Made by a program: the position numbers and the translations under genes
Part shown: piece by piece, positions 35,501 through 46,975 of the stretch
Layout of the letters: each line of letters begins with the position of its first letter
Numbering within the stretch: the stretch's first letter is position 1
From: Acheta domesticus
Taxonomy: Eukaryota; Arthropoda; Insecta; Orthoptera; Gryllidae
Assembly (NCBI GenBank): GCA_031308135.1
Contig: JAHLJT010009355.1
Location: 6,745,074 to 6,809,073, forward strand
Direction of reading: 5' to 3'
Length of the DNA stretch: 64,000 bases
The notes under the pieces: generated by a model
Database searches by the model: none
Told to the model about the DNA's origin: nothing
What the model saw: only the letters and a program-made list of their open reading frames with translations

Positions 35501-36260
35501 TACGGATATATTTCCCTTCCGTCCGTGGCCATGGGGCCATCCGGAGGGACGTCCCCAGGAGCGCCCGCCCCTGCAGCCACTCCTCTGGGCCGGGAGCGAG
35601 GACTCCGCGGCGGGCCGCCGCCATCGCCGCCGACGTCAAAGACATTTTACGGTCCGCCGGGCGTCCTGCCTCCGTCAGCTGGAAAAGACAAAAAACCAGG
35701 GGCCCGGCCCCGCCCGGCCCGGCCCGGCCCGGCGCCCACCTCGGCTTATCGCGGCCCGGAGTTTTGTTTGATCGCCGCTTGACAGCGCCGCCGTCGGGGG
35801 ACAGATTATCCGGGGGCTGATCCTGCCGGCGACGCGGCGCGGCGCGGCGTGGCGGGGCGGGGCGGGGCGGGGCGGGTCGGGTCGGGGCCGAGGGGGGGAA
35901 GGAAGCGCGGGCGATAGCGATGTGCAGGGAGGAGGAGGACAAGACGTAATGTGCCGTGCCGCAGAGAGATTAAAAAAATAATGAAAATGTTTGCGCAACA
36001 CCTCCAGGGATAATTTCCTAATCACATCCTTCCTTCCCCGGCCGTATATTTTTTAGCCTTAACAGGGTACACACAGAGCCCGTCCTCGCCCGCCTTGCGC
36101 CGCTGATCGCGGGGGGGGGGGGGAGGCGTCAACGAGGCGCGTCGGGACGACGGACGCCTCCCGACGGAGCGGGGCGGGGAGGCGCGGGGCGGGGAGGCGC
36201 GGGGCGGGGCGCGGGCGTCGCTGATGCTGCTGACGGAGCGGCAGGCGGCGCCCGACACGT
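35501..36260. other. CpG-rich islands with GGGGC and CCCGG tracts
   Basis: GC-rich blocks at 35501-35945 and 36060-36260. They contain CCCGG and GGCGC/GGGGC pentamer tracts (35702-35732, 35833-35886), a G homopolymer (36109-36122) and repeated GGGGCGGGGAGGCGC (36171-36205). Frames are low complexity. Confidence 0.65.
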
Positions 36261-37080
36261 GTGCGCCTCAACTATTACTGCTTGGCACGTCAGGTTTTCA
36301 TTTACGAATTTTTTAAGGGGAAAATGTTCTTTCGTTACGTGGAATATTTTAGCTCGAAAGGATAATCTAACATCAAGATACGTATTTTGATACGAGCTAT
36401 AAGTAAATCTCCCTGGCGTTAAACTATGAGTGGAACTACTACTGACACGGCGTTCAAAATTAGGAAAGGTGAGCGCTTGTTTAATGAAAATTTCTAAAAG
36501 AATTCTTAATGGCATGCATGCCACTTTCAGTATTAGTTTCGAATATACTTTGTAGTCAGATGAGCACCCAGAATTTTTCAGCGGAAGTGGGGTACAGGGT
36601 TAGTGGTCAGCTGACTTGATACGAGTATTTTATTATAGATAATTTTTCATTTGTGTCCGATATAAAATTAATTTTTATTTTCTAACTTGTAGTTAATATT
36701 TATAACGTTAACAACTGCCATATTCAATAACTTTTGTTAGTATAGGCAATTAGTGAAAGTATATTTTTGGATATGTATTGTTGTAGTGCTACACTGGTTC
36801 AGGAGAATGACTTCCAGAAAATAGAACAAAATAAACGCTAATAAAATAAAGATTGACGCGAAGAACTTCGGGATTCAAACGATGCCGGCAAATGAAAACA
36901 TCGAACCGTTCTGCCACAACTTAATTCTACACTTTGCACACAGTAGCAGGTAATAGTTAAAACTGTGAAGAATCTAGATGCATTACGCATATGAGATACC
37001 GTGTGGAAATAACTAAACCAAACAAGAACCTGCATCCGATTTCCAAAGAAACACAGTCCTCCTGAAGAAGCCAGTTCATT
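36261..37080. other. AT-rich spacer, no gene seen
   Basis: Unique AT-rich DNA. Nothing recognised. Confidence 0.6.
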
Positions 37081-37830
37081 GATTGCGGCGCTCGCAATTA
37101 ACGACATCTCCGCCGCGCTGGGCCGCTCCCGAGAGACGCGCGGCGCGGGGCGGGGCGGGGCGGGGCGCACACGCGGCCTCCAAAGCGAACAATCTCGTGA
37201 GTACGGCGCGTAATGGAACGAAGCGCCACGCGGGGGCGGGCAGGTCGCTGGGGGCGCCGTTCTAACGACGCCTTGCCAATCAGAGGCCGCCCGCCGCCCC
37301 GGGCGCGGCGCGGCGCGGCGCGGCGGTCGCCTGCCTGCCTGGCTGCCTCCAAATGAGGGGCGTTCAGCCCGAAGACCCTGATTGATCAAGCGGAGGAGGA
37401 CCTCCGCGCCGCGAGGCGGAAGGGGGCGGGGCCGCGGGGCCCTTGATGCCGCCGCCGCCGGAGGAGGAGAAGGAACGAGAAGTGTTTTAAGGAAATAAGG
37501 ATATCACGAAGATTGCCGCCGGATAACAATTACGCCTGCGGGTCAGGCAGCACCTTCGTGTAATCAGTAATTTAGCTACGTTATACTTAACGACGGCGAC
37601 GGGAGGTTCGGGGGAGCGCGAGGTTCAAGTGCGTGGAGGGCGGGGAGGGGGGCACGAAGACGAAGGAGAAGGCAAAGAAAAAAAAATTGCGAGCGCTACA
37701 AAGAAAGAGACAATTTTTCTCGTCCGTGCGGCGCCGAGTGGAGTCGCTGGGAAGCTGGTGGCGGTGAGACGAGGGGAGGGAAGGCGGGCGTCAGTGATTT
37801 AGTTAAAAAAAATCCCGCCCGCCCGCTCGC
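37081..37830. other. CpG-rich islands
   Basis: GC-rich blocks at 37081-37460 and 37590-37830 with GGGGC (37145-37168) and GGCGC (37303-37325) tracts. Between them is a mixed-composition stretch (37480-37590) with AT cores such as CGCAATTAACG-like and TAATCAGTAATT motifs. No coding gene. Confidence 0.6.
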
Positions 37831-38584
37831 TCGATAATTTGTCAGGCGACAGGATGCAGAATATCCGAGGGAGAAGACGACATGCCGTTTGGCACGTTGT
37901 AGTCATAGGTGACTAGTGCGGACTTCACAACCTGCGATTTCATATGTTCAAAAGATATTATTTTAATAGTAGGATTACGCTGTGCAGTCTTACAAAACTA
38001 CGAATCTTTGCTCTGGCTCTAAAGTAATAAAAATATGTCCGAATTTTCTTTAAAGTTTAACAACAGTTTAAAAAATAGCTTTCGAAACGTAAAACTATTG
38101 AAAAAAGTATTCCCGTAGTTCCATTTTGATGTGCATTACTATTTTGCCTTATCATTAAAGGTAAAGCAGACCTGACGGTAAGGTCACGGATATGATTCTG
38201 ACAATCGAGATTTCAAATAACATAATTCACTAATAACAAAGAAAGCGGAATATAATATTTGTCAGTGTCCGACACAATTGGGCATTGGAAGTCGACAAAC
38301 GGGACATTTTCTACAATGCTTCTAGAGTTGTTATTTCTTGAAGTTAATATCCTGCATAATGAAAAGAACCTACATTTGTCGAGATGCTAACATAAGAGCA
38401 GTTTGCTACACATTTTATTTCTGTAGCAAAATGATCTGCGATACTTATGCTCCAAAGGGTGAGCAAGGGATATTAACACAAAAACGATAATTCTGCGAGA
38501 TCGATTCACCTGAATCGAAATAACTCTTCCGTCTGAGGCTTGAAATATCCAACAGCCAAACCCTGCATGGCATTTTGACAGTGC
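37831..38584. other. AT-rich spacer, no gene seen
   Basis: Unique AT-rich DNA, nothing recognised. Confidence 0.6.
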
Positions 38585-39310
38585 TAGTGCAGATCCCCAT
38601 GACCCACCCGGCTGACAGACACGCCGCCTGCCCGAGGCCGTCGCCGGCGGCCGTTAGCGAGCAGCGCGCGACAGATCGCCTCCGCCACAGTCGTTGCGGC
38701 TGACGTATGCGCGCGCGCCGCCTCAGTCCTACAGCGCGCCACCGCCTGCGCGGAGGGGCGGGGCGGGGCGGGAAGGGACGGAGCGGGGATCGAACTGCGG
38801 TCCCGAGGCCCCGGCACGCCCGCCGCGCGCAGGTAGGAGCGAGGGCGACGAGGGGGCGGGGCGAGCCGGAGGCGGCCGCGTCCGGGCGGGCTGCATAAAT
38901 CGCCCGGAGGCGGAACAGGCCCCCCGGGGGCGGCGGAGGCGGAGGCCGGGGGCGCGCGGCCCGGGGACAGGTTTACAGGCGGCGGCGGCGGCGGCGGCGC
39001 GCGCTCAGTGTGTGACGACGCTCTGGGAGGACGACTCGCTAGCATGTCAACGCCCGATTTGCCCCGCCCGCGCCGCGCCGCGGGGCGAAGCGCCACTCGT
39101 AAAACCGGCGCGCGCGCGAACGGCCGCCTGGAGAGCGCCCGGAGGCCGCCGCCGCCGCCTCCGTAAATATATCACTAGTCGGGGCTGCGCGATGACGTCG
39201 CGGTGCCCGCGGGACCCTCACGGCCGCCGCCCGCCGACCTCTCGCGTGCCCTCTCGGCGCCGGAATATTCCGATGCCCCACGCGGGGCGGAGGGCGGCAA
39301 GCAATGAAAG
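38585..39310. other. CpG-rich island
   Basis: One of the longest islands in the window. It has a GGCGGC tract (38979-38999), the recurring CATAAATCGC motif at 38894-38903, and an AT core GTAAATATATCACTAG near 39163. A 246-codon plus frame (38694-39434) crosses the island and runs into AT-rich DNA with a sharp change of amino-acid composition, so it is not taken as a gene. Confidence 0.65.
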
Positions 39311-40039
39311 GAACTACAATGCAGACCGCACCAATTCAAACAATGTGAGTGATCACAAGAATTTGCAAAGTTACTGCCATAAACGTCGTTCAATAAGGAG
39401 CCACAAAAACAGGGGGCACGCAGTGTGTACGTAATGCACACTTCATCTTAAATCGCCAGGAGCGTATTCCATCCCATCATATAGTATTTTGTGTCCGCAA
39501 GTGCCAGTGGCAAGCTACTAAGATACCCTACAATCCACTGATTTCACAGCGAGATATGCATTAAATTTATTTTCCGTATTAGCGTGAAAATGCACCAACT
39601 TCGTGTGAAATAGTAATATCACGCTGCATGATGTAGATTTGGAATTTATGTCGATATTTAATTTCCGAAGAATGCATTTAATCACAACTTCTTTTGCATT
39701 TGTTAAAGATGCAGGGTAGATTGGAGCAATTTAACAGTTGCGTGGCTACGTTTTACACTGAATAAATTCAAAAATCAAAATCACCGAAAAATGAAGTGTA
39801 ACGTGAACACCATAAGTTGCTGACAAATGTATTGTCGCTCACTTCTTCAAGGAATTTGACCATCAATTATTTTGGTGCTTAAATGCAACGAAGTACATAA
39901 CAAAATAAATTACAAATAGTATAAAATTCTATCGCGCAAGCATATGCTGCAAGTTATTATTCATTTATGGCCCGAAAATCTTTAGTTAAAATGGCGATCA
40001 TAATATTCTGATAAATTATTCACAATCATTCACATCTTT
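39311..40039. other. AT-rich spacer, no gene seen
   Basis: Unique AT-rich DNA leading up to a piggyBac-like element. Confidence 0.6.
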
Positions 40040-40454
40040 CCTTTGCACTCACAGGACGTGTGTGACATGCCACCCACGAATGCTGTGTGCGGTCGGAGGT
40101 TTCTGAGCACTGCGAGGCCCTACAACTCGTAAGACATGTCTAACATGACAATGGAAAATGTTCGCACAGCTCGATGCCGATACTCGGCATTCTCCCGTTC
40201 CAGTTCGTTTTTACATTATTGCGTCAACATTGTTTAAAATAGAAATGGAAAAGCCCGGATCGATTCAACAATGAAAACTTATTTTTCATAACAGGAAAAT
40301 ACGTTGGCATCTGAGATATACCCTGCGAGTTGTAGGACGTGTCACATTACATGCTGCTAGGACCTAGAAGCCATTATTCTCGTGGTATCTCTGACATGCC
40401 GTACGAGATGTAGGCGGTGCGCTATGCTCGTTGCTTACGAGTGCAAAGGGTTAA
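40040..40454. mobile_element. piggyBac-like MITE
   Basis: The left end reads CCTTTGCACTCACAGG (40040) and the right end on the minus strand reads CCCTTTGCACTCGTAAG, directly next to a TTAA (40451-40454). CCC-starting ends beside TTAA are the hallmark of the piggyBac superfamily. The left TTAA is not preserved (CATCTTT precedes the end), so the copy is old. Subterminal blocks around GACATGCC occur in inverted orientation near both ends. The interior (about 410 bp) has no transposase frame, so it is non-autonomous. Confidence 0.65.
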
Positions 40455-40930
40455 CCCTTTCAGACCTAGTGACTGCAGTGTACATGGTCTTCCTTCGGTC
40501 GTAGGTGAGACTAATTGTCTGAACAATAATGCAGACACTTCGTTTGGTGTAATTATACTGTTTATTGTTTAATGGATATGCATTTCAGGAAGATGTTTTG
40601 AAGTACCGGTTTATAACAATTTGAGAAAGACACTTCAGTATAATCGTTAATCATGCAGAAAGCTGATGCACACAAACGTATCCACCAGGTCTCAATATAA
40701 GTAATTTTAATATTTTTATTATTTTCATTGAACGTCGAATACATGCATATTCATATGGATATGCAAAATGAGTCCTCAACAAAGTGCAAAATATTTTTTT
40801 CAACATCAAAAAAAAGGTATAGAATTAATCGAAAAAATAAAATAGTATCGAATCCAGCAAAGGATTAATCTCTCCCCGGCAAAGCAAAATCGTAAAACAA
40901 AATATAATCGCGAAGATTAAAAAGAAAACA
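40455..40930. other. AT-rich spacer; possible second piggyBac-like end at its left edge
   Basis: The TTAA shared with the MITE is followed by CCCTTTCAGACCTAGTGAC, which is itself shaped like a piggyBac-type end pointing rightwards. No partner end was found to the right. The rest is AT-rich and featureless. Confidence 0.35.
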
Positions 40931-41944
40931 ACAGCAAATCGTTGGTGGCAGCCGCAGCCCCAAGGAGGCGCGGGCGATCGAAGCGCGTCGTCTCCCCAGC
41001 AGCCGGAGACACACGTTCCTCCGTCAGAAGCCGCGGCGGCGGTGCTCAATAAATAAAATCAGCGGATGGCAACGGCGCGTGGATAATTCAGCGGCGCTCG
41101 GCCTCGCCTCGCCTCGCGAACGGTTCCCCACGCGCCCGCCCGCCCGCCCACGCCCACGCCCCGCCCCGCCCGCGCCCGCGACGCGACGGCGGCCGGAGCG
41201 GCGGAAGCAACGAGTTGTCGGGGTCGCCCGAGGCGATAACGCAGAAAGAGGGCGTGCGGGAGGCAGGCGGGTGGGCCAGGTGGGACGAGGGGAAGCGATG
41301 GCCACGTCAACGGAGTAGAATGGGCACGGTGAAGGAGGGGGTGGAAGCTGCTGGTTGATGTGGACGGACGATGAGGACTTGCGAGGGAGGGGTTGCCCGT
41401 GGAGTCGGCGGGCGATTCGGGAGAGAGTGGGGACAGAACACGGGCGAGTGTTCAGGGCGGGGTGGGTGGGGAGGGAGGGGGGAGGGGAGGGAGGCCGGCG
41501 ACGGAGAAGTCGCTCCGGCCGCCCACGCTCGCGACCCGGGGCTGCTGTATAAAGCATGGAACAAGCATCAGTCTTTCTCCGCCTTGTTTCCGGGGCCGGC
41601 CGTTGCGTCCCGCCGCCGCGCCGCGCCGCGCCGCGCCGCGCCGCGCCGTCCGGATGCTGCGGGCTCCCTTGGCAGCTCGGCTGCCATGAATAAGGCAACA
41701 ATGCCGCTGAACGCGGCATCGCTCGTCTTTTATTGGTGACCTCCGCCCGCGCCCGCCCGCGCCGGCCGAGCGGCACGCGCGGTCGGAGGACGCGGACGCG
41801 GGCGCGGGCGCTCGGGGGCAGGCAGCGCTCGATGCAAATGCGAAGGACCAGCTTCCCTCTCGAGCGGACCCGCCCTGTCGCCCTGGCGCTTGCCTCGGGC
41901 CACCCCGGTTCTTCCTCAGACAGTCCACGCTCTGACGTCTGACG
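40931..41944. other. Long CpG-rich island
   Basis: About 1 kb of GC-rich DNA. It has GGGAGG-type tracts (41455-41495), a CCGCG pentamer tract (41616-41648), a hairpin at 41701-41719 and a POU-like octamer ATGCAAAT at 41832-41839. The minus frame of 342 codons (41024-42052) is compositional (Arg/Pro/Ala-rich) and no domain is recognisable in it. Confidence 0.65.
41832..41839 (+). promoter_or_regulatory. Octamer (POU-like) motif in island
   Basis: Perfect ATGCAAAT within GC-rich DNA. A second perfect octamer is at 47081-47088 in another island. The motif is seen directly; use as a POU-domain site is inference. Confidence 0.3.
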
Positions 41945-42899
41945 GCCACGTTCTTTGGGCGCAGATATTAAGGTAGTGAGATACTTCTTGCAGTTGGTTC
42001 GAATACAGTACTTCAATAAACGGAACTGGTCTACGACCTTCACGACCTTCATTTACATTAATTCTTCTGTAAAAATTAAAGATGATATGCGAATTGTTTC
42101 ATATCATTCATTAAGGATAAAGCTTAATGATTTTTACAATTCAATATTGTAATAGTTTAGCCATCTATTACAAATGAAATAGGTAGATAACATGAAGTGA
42201 CCATTGGTTTATGAACCGGGTATAGAACTTTATGTAGAAACTTCCAGAGCGGAATATAGAAAAAACAAGTGAAGGTGATCTAAGAGAAAACGAGTATTTC
42301 AGGCGAGCATGTGAACGCCGTGGTTAATTAATGGTTGCATGTTACTAGTCAACGCACAAAATTATAAGGAACACAATAAGTTTGTTTCAGCTAAATCGGG
42401 TCACAGAAACGCATAATATCGCGAGTTTTGTGATCATGACATTGATTTTAACATGTTACAGAACTAAAACAACAATGGTCGTGACGTCCCTTCAGAAAAG
42501 TTTGGATATATTAATAAATTAAACGAAAACTAGTGTGTCTACCGAGATTTGGCATATACCAAAGTATTCCGTGGAATACGGGCCAAATTATAAACGTGGT
42601 GACACAATTTTAGGACGCCGAACATTAATAGATAAACATTATGTTACATGAGTTAATTGAGAAATAAACGAGCGATGTTTGTAGGCATGAGACGCACGAA
42701 AAAGCATTCTTTTAACAAAATGAAGCGAGAAAAGTGATGTCTAAGAAGTGGAATGGATACGAAATTTTAATTGGGAATTTTACAATATAATAAGACAATC
42801 CAGGAAGTGTTAGAAAATTAATAATAAACTATTTTATAAGTTATAAAGCAGAAGACAGTAGAGGCGCTATTGTTTTGTTCGGAAAAAAGCTATAAATGC
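41945..42899. other. AT-rich spacer, no gene seen
   Basis: Unique AT-rich DNA. A GGTTCGAATAC stretch near 41996 resembles a tRNA B box but has no A box or cloverleaf around it. Confidence 0.55.
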
Positions 42900-44215
42900 T
42901 TTAGGACAACAATGGGAGAGAGACGAGGGAATAGCTTGGTAGCGAGAGGCAGAATCCGCGTCGCTTGTTGCAAGAATAATTTTAAAAAATTTGGATTTGT
43001 AATTTTTGATGAAGTGTTCTCTTCTGGACTCGTACTAGTGAACTATTATAAACTGTGAGAGGAGTGAATAACTTCGTGGCGAGTTGTACTCCGCGTCACT
43101 CGTGATATTATTTTAACACGCGAACTTATAAAATTTCGAGAAGGTGTTGCTCCTTCGGACTTGTATTCGCAAGGTGGCGGAACTGTATGCCGTGTGATGT
43201 GAACTATTTTAGTGGTAATATATAAAGCTATGCCACGCGCGATCCTAATTTTGAGTTTTGTGAATTTTGAAAGTTTTTCCACTAATGTTTGGAACTGGTG
43301 TTACTTCGACCATTGAAAAATCGAAGCGGGTGTCGCCGAACGAGGTGTGCCGAGGTGCAGCAGACTCGAGCGCGTCTTTGCATATCGTCGCCGTGGTCAG
43401 TGCCAATTTGGGGGGGCACTGGTAATTCGGCGCTAGCAGGCAGCAGTGGAGCAGAGTTCTTACGCATGACGGCGTGAGATCGTGTGTGTGTGGACCTGGT
43501 CGCCGCTTGGTTAACAACGCAAGGAAGTGGAATATTTTTTTTTTGTTTTGCAACACTCCAGTGAAGTCAATGACTTTGATTTCTTTGCTCTTGGGAAGAA
43601 TAAATGGTTTACAAAGCCAAAACTGGAAACATTTTGGGGGGATTGCAATGTAATGGGTGTGGCCACAGTATTGAGCTCATTATTTCGTAATAACATTTGG
43701 GTATAATATGTTTATTGATTTTTGTGATTTTAATGATATCGTGTTTTGTTGATGTTGTGTGGTATTGATTCTTTTATGAGGGTATTAATGTTTCTGTTGG
43801 TTAAAAGAAAATAAACAAACGAGATTTTGAGTTCTCGTTTTGATGTTACGTAACCGGTGTTTTTATCACATAGCTAGCTGATCCTGGTCCCTGCATTGGC
43901 GTGGCGCTTGTGTTCTGTAGAGAACAAATCACGGCCCGCCCTGATAATTTATGTAAACAGGAATAACTCCGGATAGTAAAAAGGGGGGGCACAGTGGTGT
44001 GCATTGTAGATATTACAGGTGATCAGCAAGGAAGTTTTTCGTGATCAACAATAGGAGTTGAGGAGGGGAGATTTTCATTACATTAGTGCCCAGTTCGTAG
44101 GGGCGTTTAGTAAATAGGAAAGGGGGGTTTTTTCGTTGCATTGGCGCCTGTTTAGTGGGCGTGATCGATATCAGTACAAGTGAGAGGGGGTTTTTCGTTA
44201 CAATATGTAACGTAC
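42900..44215 (+). mobile_element. LTR-retrotransposon-like remnant (LTR and leader)
   Basis: Starts with diverged tandem blocks at about 42922, 43060 and 43166 (shared GTGGCGA / CCGCGTCACTCG-type and ATTATTTTAA text), as in a U3 enhancer. The third block contains a TATA box (TATATAAAG, 43219-43227). AATAAA signals follow at 43599 and 43809. Downstream are imperfect repeats that pair a TTTTTCGTTACA-like string with ATTGGCGCC-like text (about 44030-44210); TGGCGCC is a common primer-binding-site start in insect LTR elements. No gag or pol frame follows. Boundaries and target duplication could not be fixed, so the call is tentative. Confidence 0.4.
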
Positions 44216-44680
44216 AATGATTAATCAACAGGTTGAACCACAATAAACGAGTAATTATAAATGCGTAGCAGAGCACTTCGCAAAGGCACATCTATTCTAA
44301 TTTTTGATTACTTGAAGTACTCGTTACAACAATGATTATACCTTTCAGCGAATGAATGAACCACAACAGAACTGGCGGATGTTACTAGTAGAGTATACGG
44401 AACTTTTGCAACTAAGCCTCTGTCACTCTTACACTTTTTTTAAAAAAGAATACTTCTGAGAAGCTGCTCTAATCACACAAGATAAACGCAGTATCTGAAA
44501 TACACAACGTATGGTTTCAAAGAGGGAAGAAAAGAGACAAAAAAAAAAGAAGAGCCTGTTTTAAATGTTAAAAACGTAGTGGTAAATTTACTAATATTTA
44601 CTTTTCAGAAAGCACATTACAAAACCTGAAGAAGATAAACTAGGCATTTTACGAGCACAATTACAATTACGTGACTGACT
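44216..44680. other. AT-rich spacer, no gene seen
   Basis: AT-rich DNA with an A-rich tract near 44539-44550. Nothing recognised. Confidence 0.6.
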
Positions 44681-45790
44681 CATTCTCCGGCCGAGCGGCG
44701 AGCGGCGGCGCAGAGAGCGGCCGCGAGTGGCGCTTTTAACGGCGCTATTTGACGGCTTTTTATCACGGGGAGGCGCGCGGCGCGGCCGCCGGGGGCGCGC
44801 AACAGCCGTCGTAACCGGCGGCGGCGGCAGAATCGGAAACGCGTTCGGCATTTATCCTCCGATCAACGCCGCGGCGGCGGCGGCGCCACGTCACGGGTCC
44901 GTGGGCGTACGCACGTGCGGGCACGCGCGCGCGCACGTGCGAGCGCTTTACGAGCGGCGGGCGAGCGGATAAGCGGCGGCCGCCGCGCCGCGTCACCGAT
45001 CCTTATTGACTCCGCGCCATCTCGCCAGCCCCGCCCCCCTCACCCGGCGAGCCGCGGTTAAACTTTATGAAGTGCGCGAGAGCGTCACCGGCAGGTGGGC
45101 GGCGCAGAAGAGAACGGGCGCGGCGACCAGGGGCGACCAAGGGGGTGGGCGGGGCGGCAAGGGGGCGGACGGGGCGGATGGGGCGGGCGGGGCAGCAAGG
45201 GGACGGGCAGGGCGACAAGGGGTCGGATGAGGCGGGCAAGGGGGCAGGCAGGGTAGCAAGGGGACAGATAGGGCGGCAAGGGGGCGGGCGGGGAGGCAGT
45301 GGGTTGCCGCGAGTGTGAAGTGTGAGTGGCGAGGGGGGTGCAGTCGGGCTAGGGGGAGGGAGGGTGAGAGACGGGGCCCGCTCGTTGTTTTAGATACGGC
45401 CGGAAGCGAGAAAAGAGGGGTGCTGAAGTTAGAGGACAATAAAAATTGTGGGCTCATAAATGCAGGTATTTGTCTACATAAAAATATACACGCGCGGGGG
45501 GGGGAAAGGGGGCGGCGGCGCGGGTGGAGGCTTTCCGGGTCGCGGCGACCGCCGCCGCGGCTGGACCTCCGCCGCCCTCGGACGCGCCCTGTTGACTCAA
45601 AAGAACATAAACTTTTAAATATACGCCACGTAAACCCGCCGAGGGCGGCGCGGCGCGGGTGTTGCTCTGATTCCTGGCGCATAAAAAGATACCGATATCT
45701 GCGCGCTGCCGTTGCCCTCTCGCCGCTCGCTGCCGCAGGGCACGACCCGGAGGTGACGGACAAAGCACTGCAGGAAGTCACCGTTGCAAG
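44681..45790. other. CpG-rich islands with G-rich minisatellite
   Basis: GC-rich blocks at 44681-45380 and 45490-45770. AT cores inside (near 44737, 44755, 44850, 45056, 45600 and 45679) include TTTTTATCACGG and CATAAA-type motifs. The minisatellite at 45105-45300 is listed separately. Long frames on both strands are the repeat read in different phases. Confidence 0.65.
45105..45300. repeat. G-rich minisatellite of about 20-bp period
   Basis: Degenerate repeats built on GGCGGCAAGGGGGCGGACGG alternating with GGCGACAAGGGG-like variants. The plus strand is almost devoid of C runs, so strand asymmetry is strong. Confidence 0.8.
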
Positions 45791-46975
45791 GGCGAATGCT
45801 GACTGCTATGGGATATGATCTACGAACAGCTGCGGAAGTATTGTGCAAGATGAAGATAGTAGAAATTCTGAGTCACATACATATAAACAAAGTTCTGATA
45901 CTTCTTACTCCAGCTTCATAGATAAACGTAATGCTTTACTTTGAATTATGCGAGTAAATATAATACAGGGCCTGGAAAAGTTTATTAATTTTTTTAATCG
46001 TACATACATACGCTGGTTTGCTCAATATGGGAAGACTGTGTGTAAGATAGAATCTGTTCATTTCTTGAATAATATTTTTCTATTAAATAATTTCCGTTTC
46101 TCCCACAATGCAAGCACTGTTAAGGGGTTTGATTCACTTGATTTACTGACTTAAATATACTTTTATAAGCCTCTTTCACCTGAATCGTAATAAGCGGTGT
46201 ATTAATCAGTTCTCATCACGTAGAATCAAAATCCTGCAGTATCATCATACTCAAAACATGCATTCGTAAGCGATAACGTTTACGGTAAGTGGTAGAGGAT
46301 ACGCTGTCCAATGGTTGTAAAGATGATATCGGAGGGATAATTGATCGAAACGTTTATTAGCAGCTGTAATACTGTATGGAACATTTCGTCGGGTTGGACA
46401 TATCGAAGGGAGAGACATCGACTCACCGTGATAGGAAACGGACCGCAGCGCTGAATCAGCGAACATTTTAGAGGGCGTTTTACAAGTCGTCAACCAAGAG
46501 ACTCCAAGAGAGGACTAGGGATAACATCACATCGATGATCATGAGAAAACTAGCCAGATGCAATTCTTATTTTATTTCGTATTAAGTTAAATCTTATATA
46601 CAAATATTACAAAATAAGTACGAAGAATTAGCATTTTCATTTCTACATGGGTTAAAACAAATATTAGGTGTCTACAATACATGTCTTTCTTTAAATAAAA
46701 TAAATTATTATTTATTTCGCATTCAAATGATACGATTCATAATTTAAACATAACAGAAGGGCATGATAGCATCCTCTGGAAATGGTAGTGGGATTCGAAA
46801 GACTGAACTAAAATGCATTTTACAACATCGCATTTGCTTCTATGTTGGCTTGACACGTCATCGTGCAGTCACGTAAATAACAACGACGAACACTCAGGTC
46901 ACAGAAGTGACAAAACGGGGATATATTTAACTGCATCATCGTCATTTAAGATTTCTTGCGGAGATTGGGCTAACC
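45791..46975. other. AT-rich spacer, no gene seen
   Basis: AT-rich DNA. An 80-codon minus frame at 46251-46493 lies in a mixed-composition stretch but matches nothing recognised; it could be an old transposon fragment. Confidence 0.5.

Noticed and set aside
38694..39434. 246-codon plus-strand frame
   Set aside because: Composition switches abruptly at the island edge and no domain is visible.
41990..42010. tRNA gene suggested by GGTTCGAATAC
   Set aside because: No A box at the right distance and no cloverleaf arms could be drawn.
41024..42052. 342-codon minus-strand open frame
   Set aside because: Arg/Pro/Ala-rich throughout, overlapped by equally long frames on the other strand, no recognisable domain; GC-rich DNA lacks stop codons by composition.
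46251..46493. 80-codon minus-strand frame as a gene
   Set aside because: No domain, signal or splice evidence; could be transposon debris.
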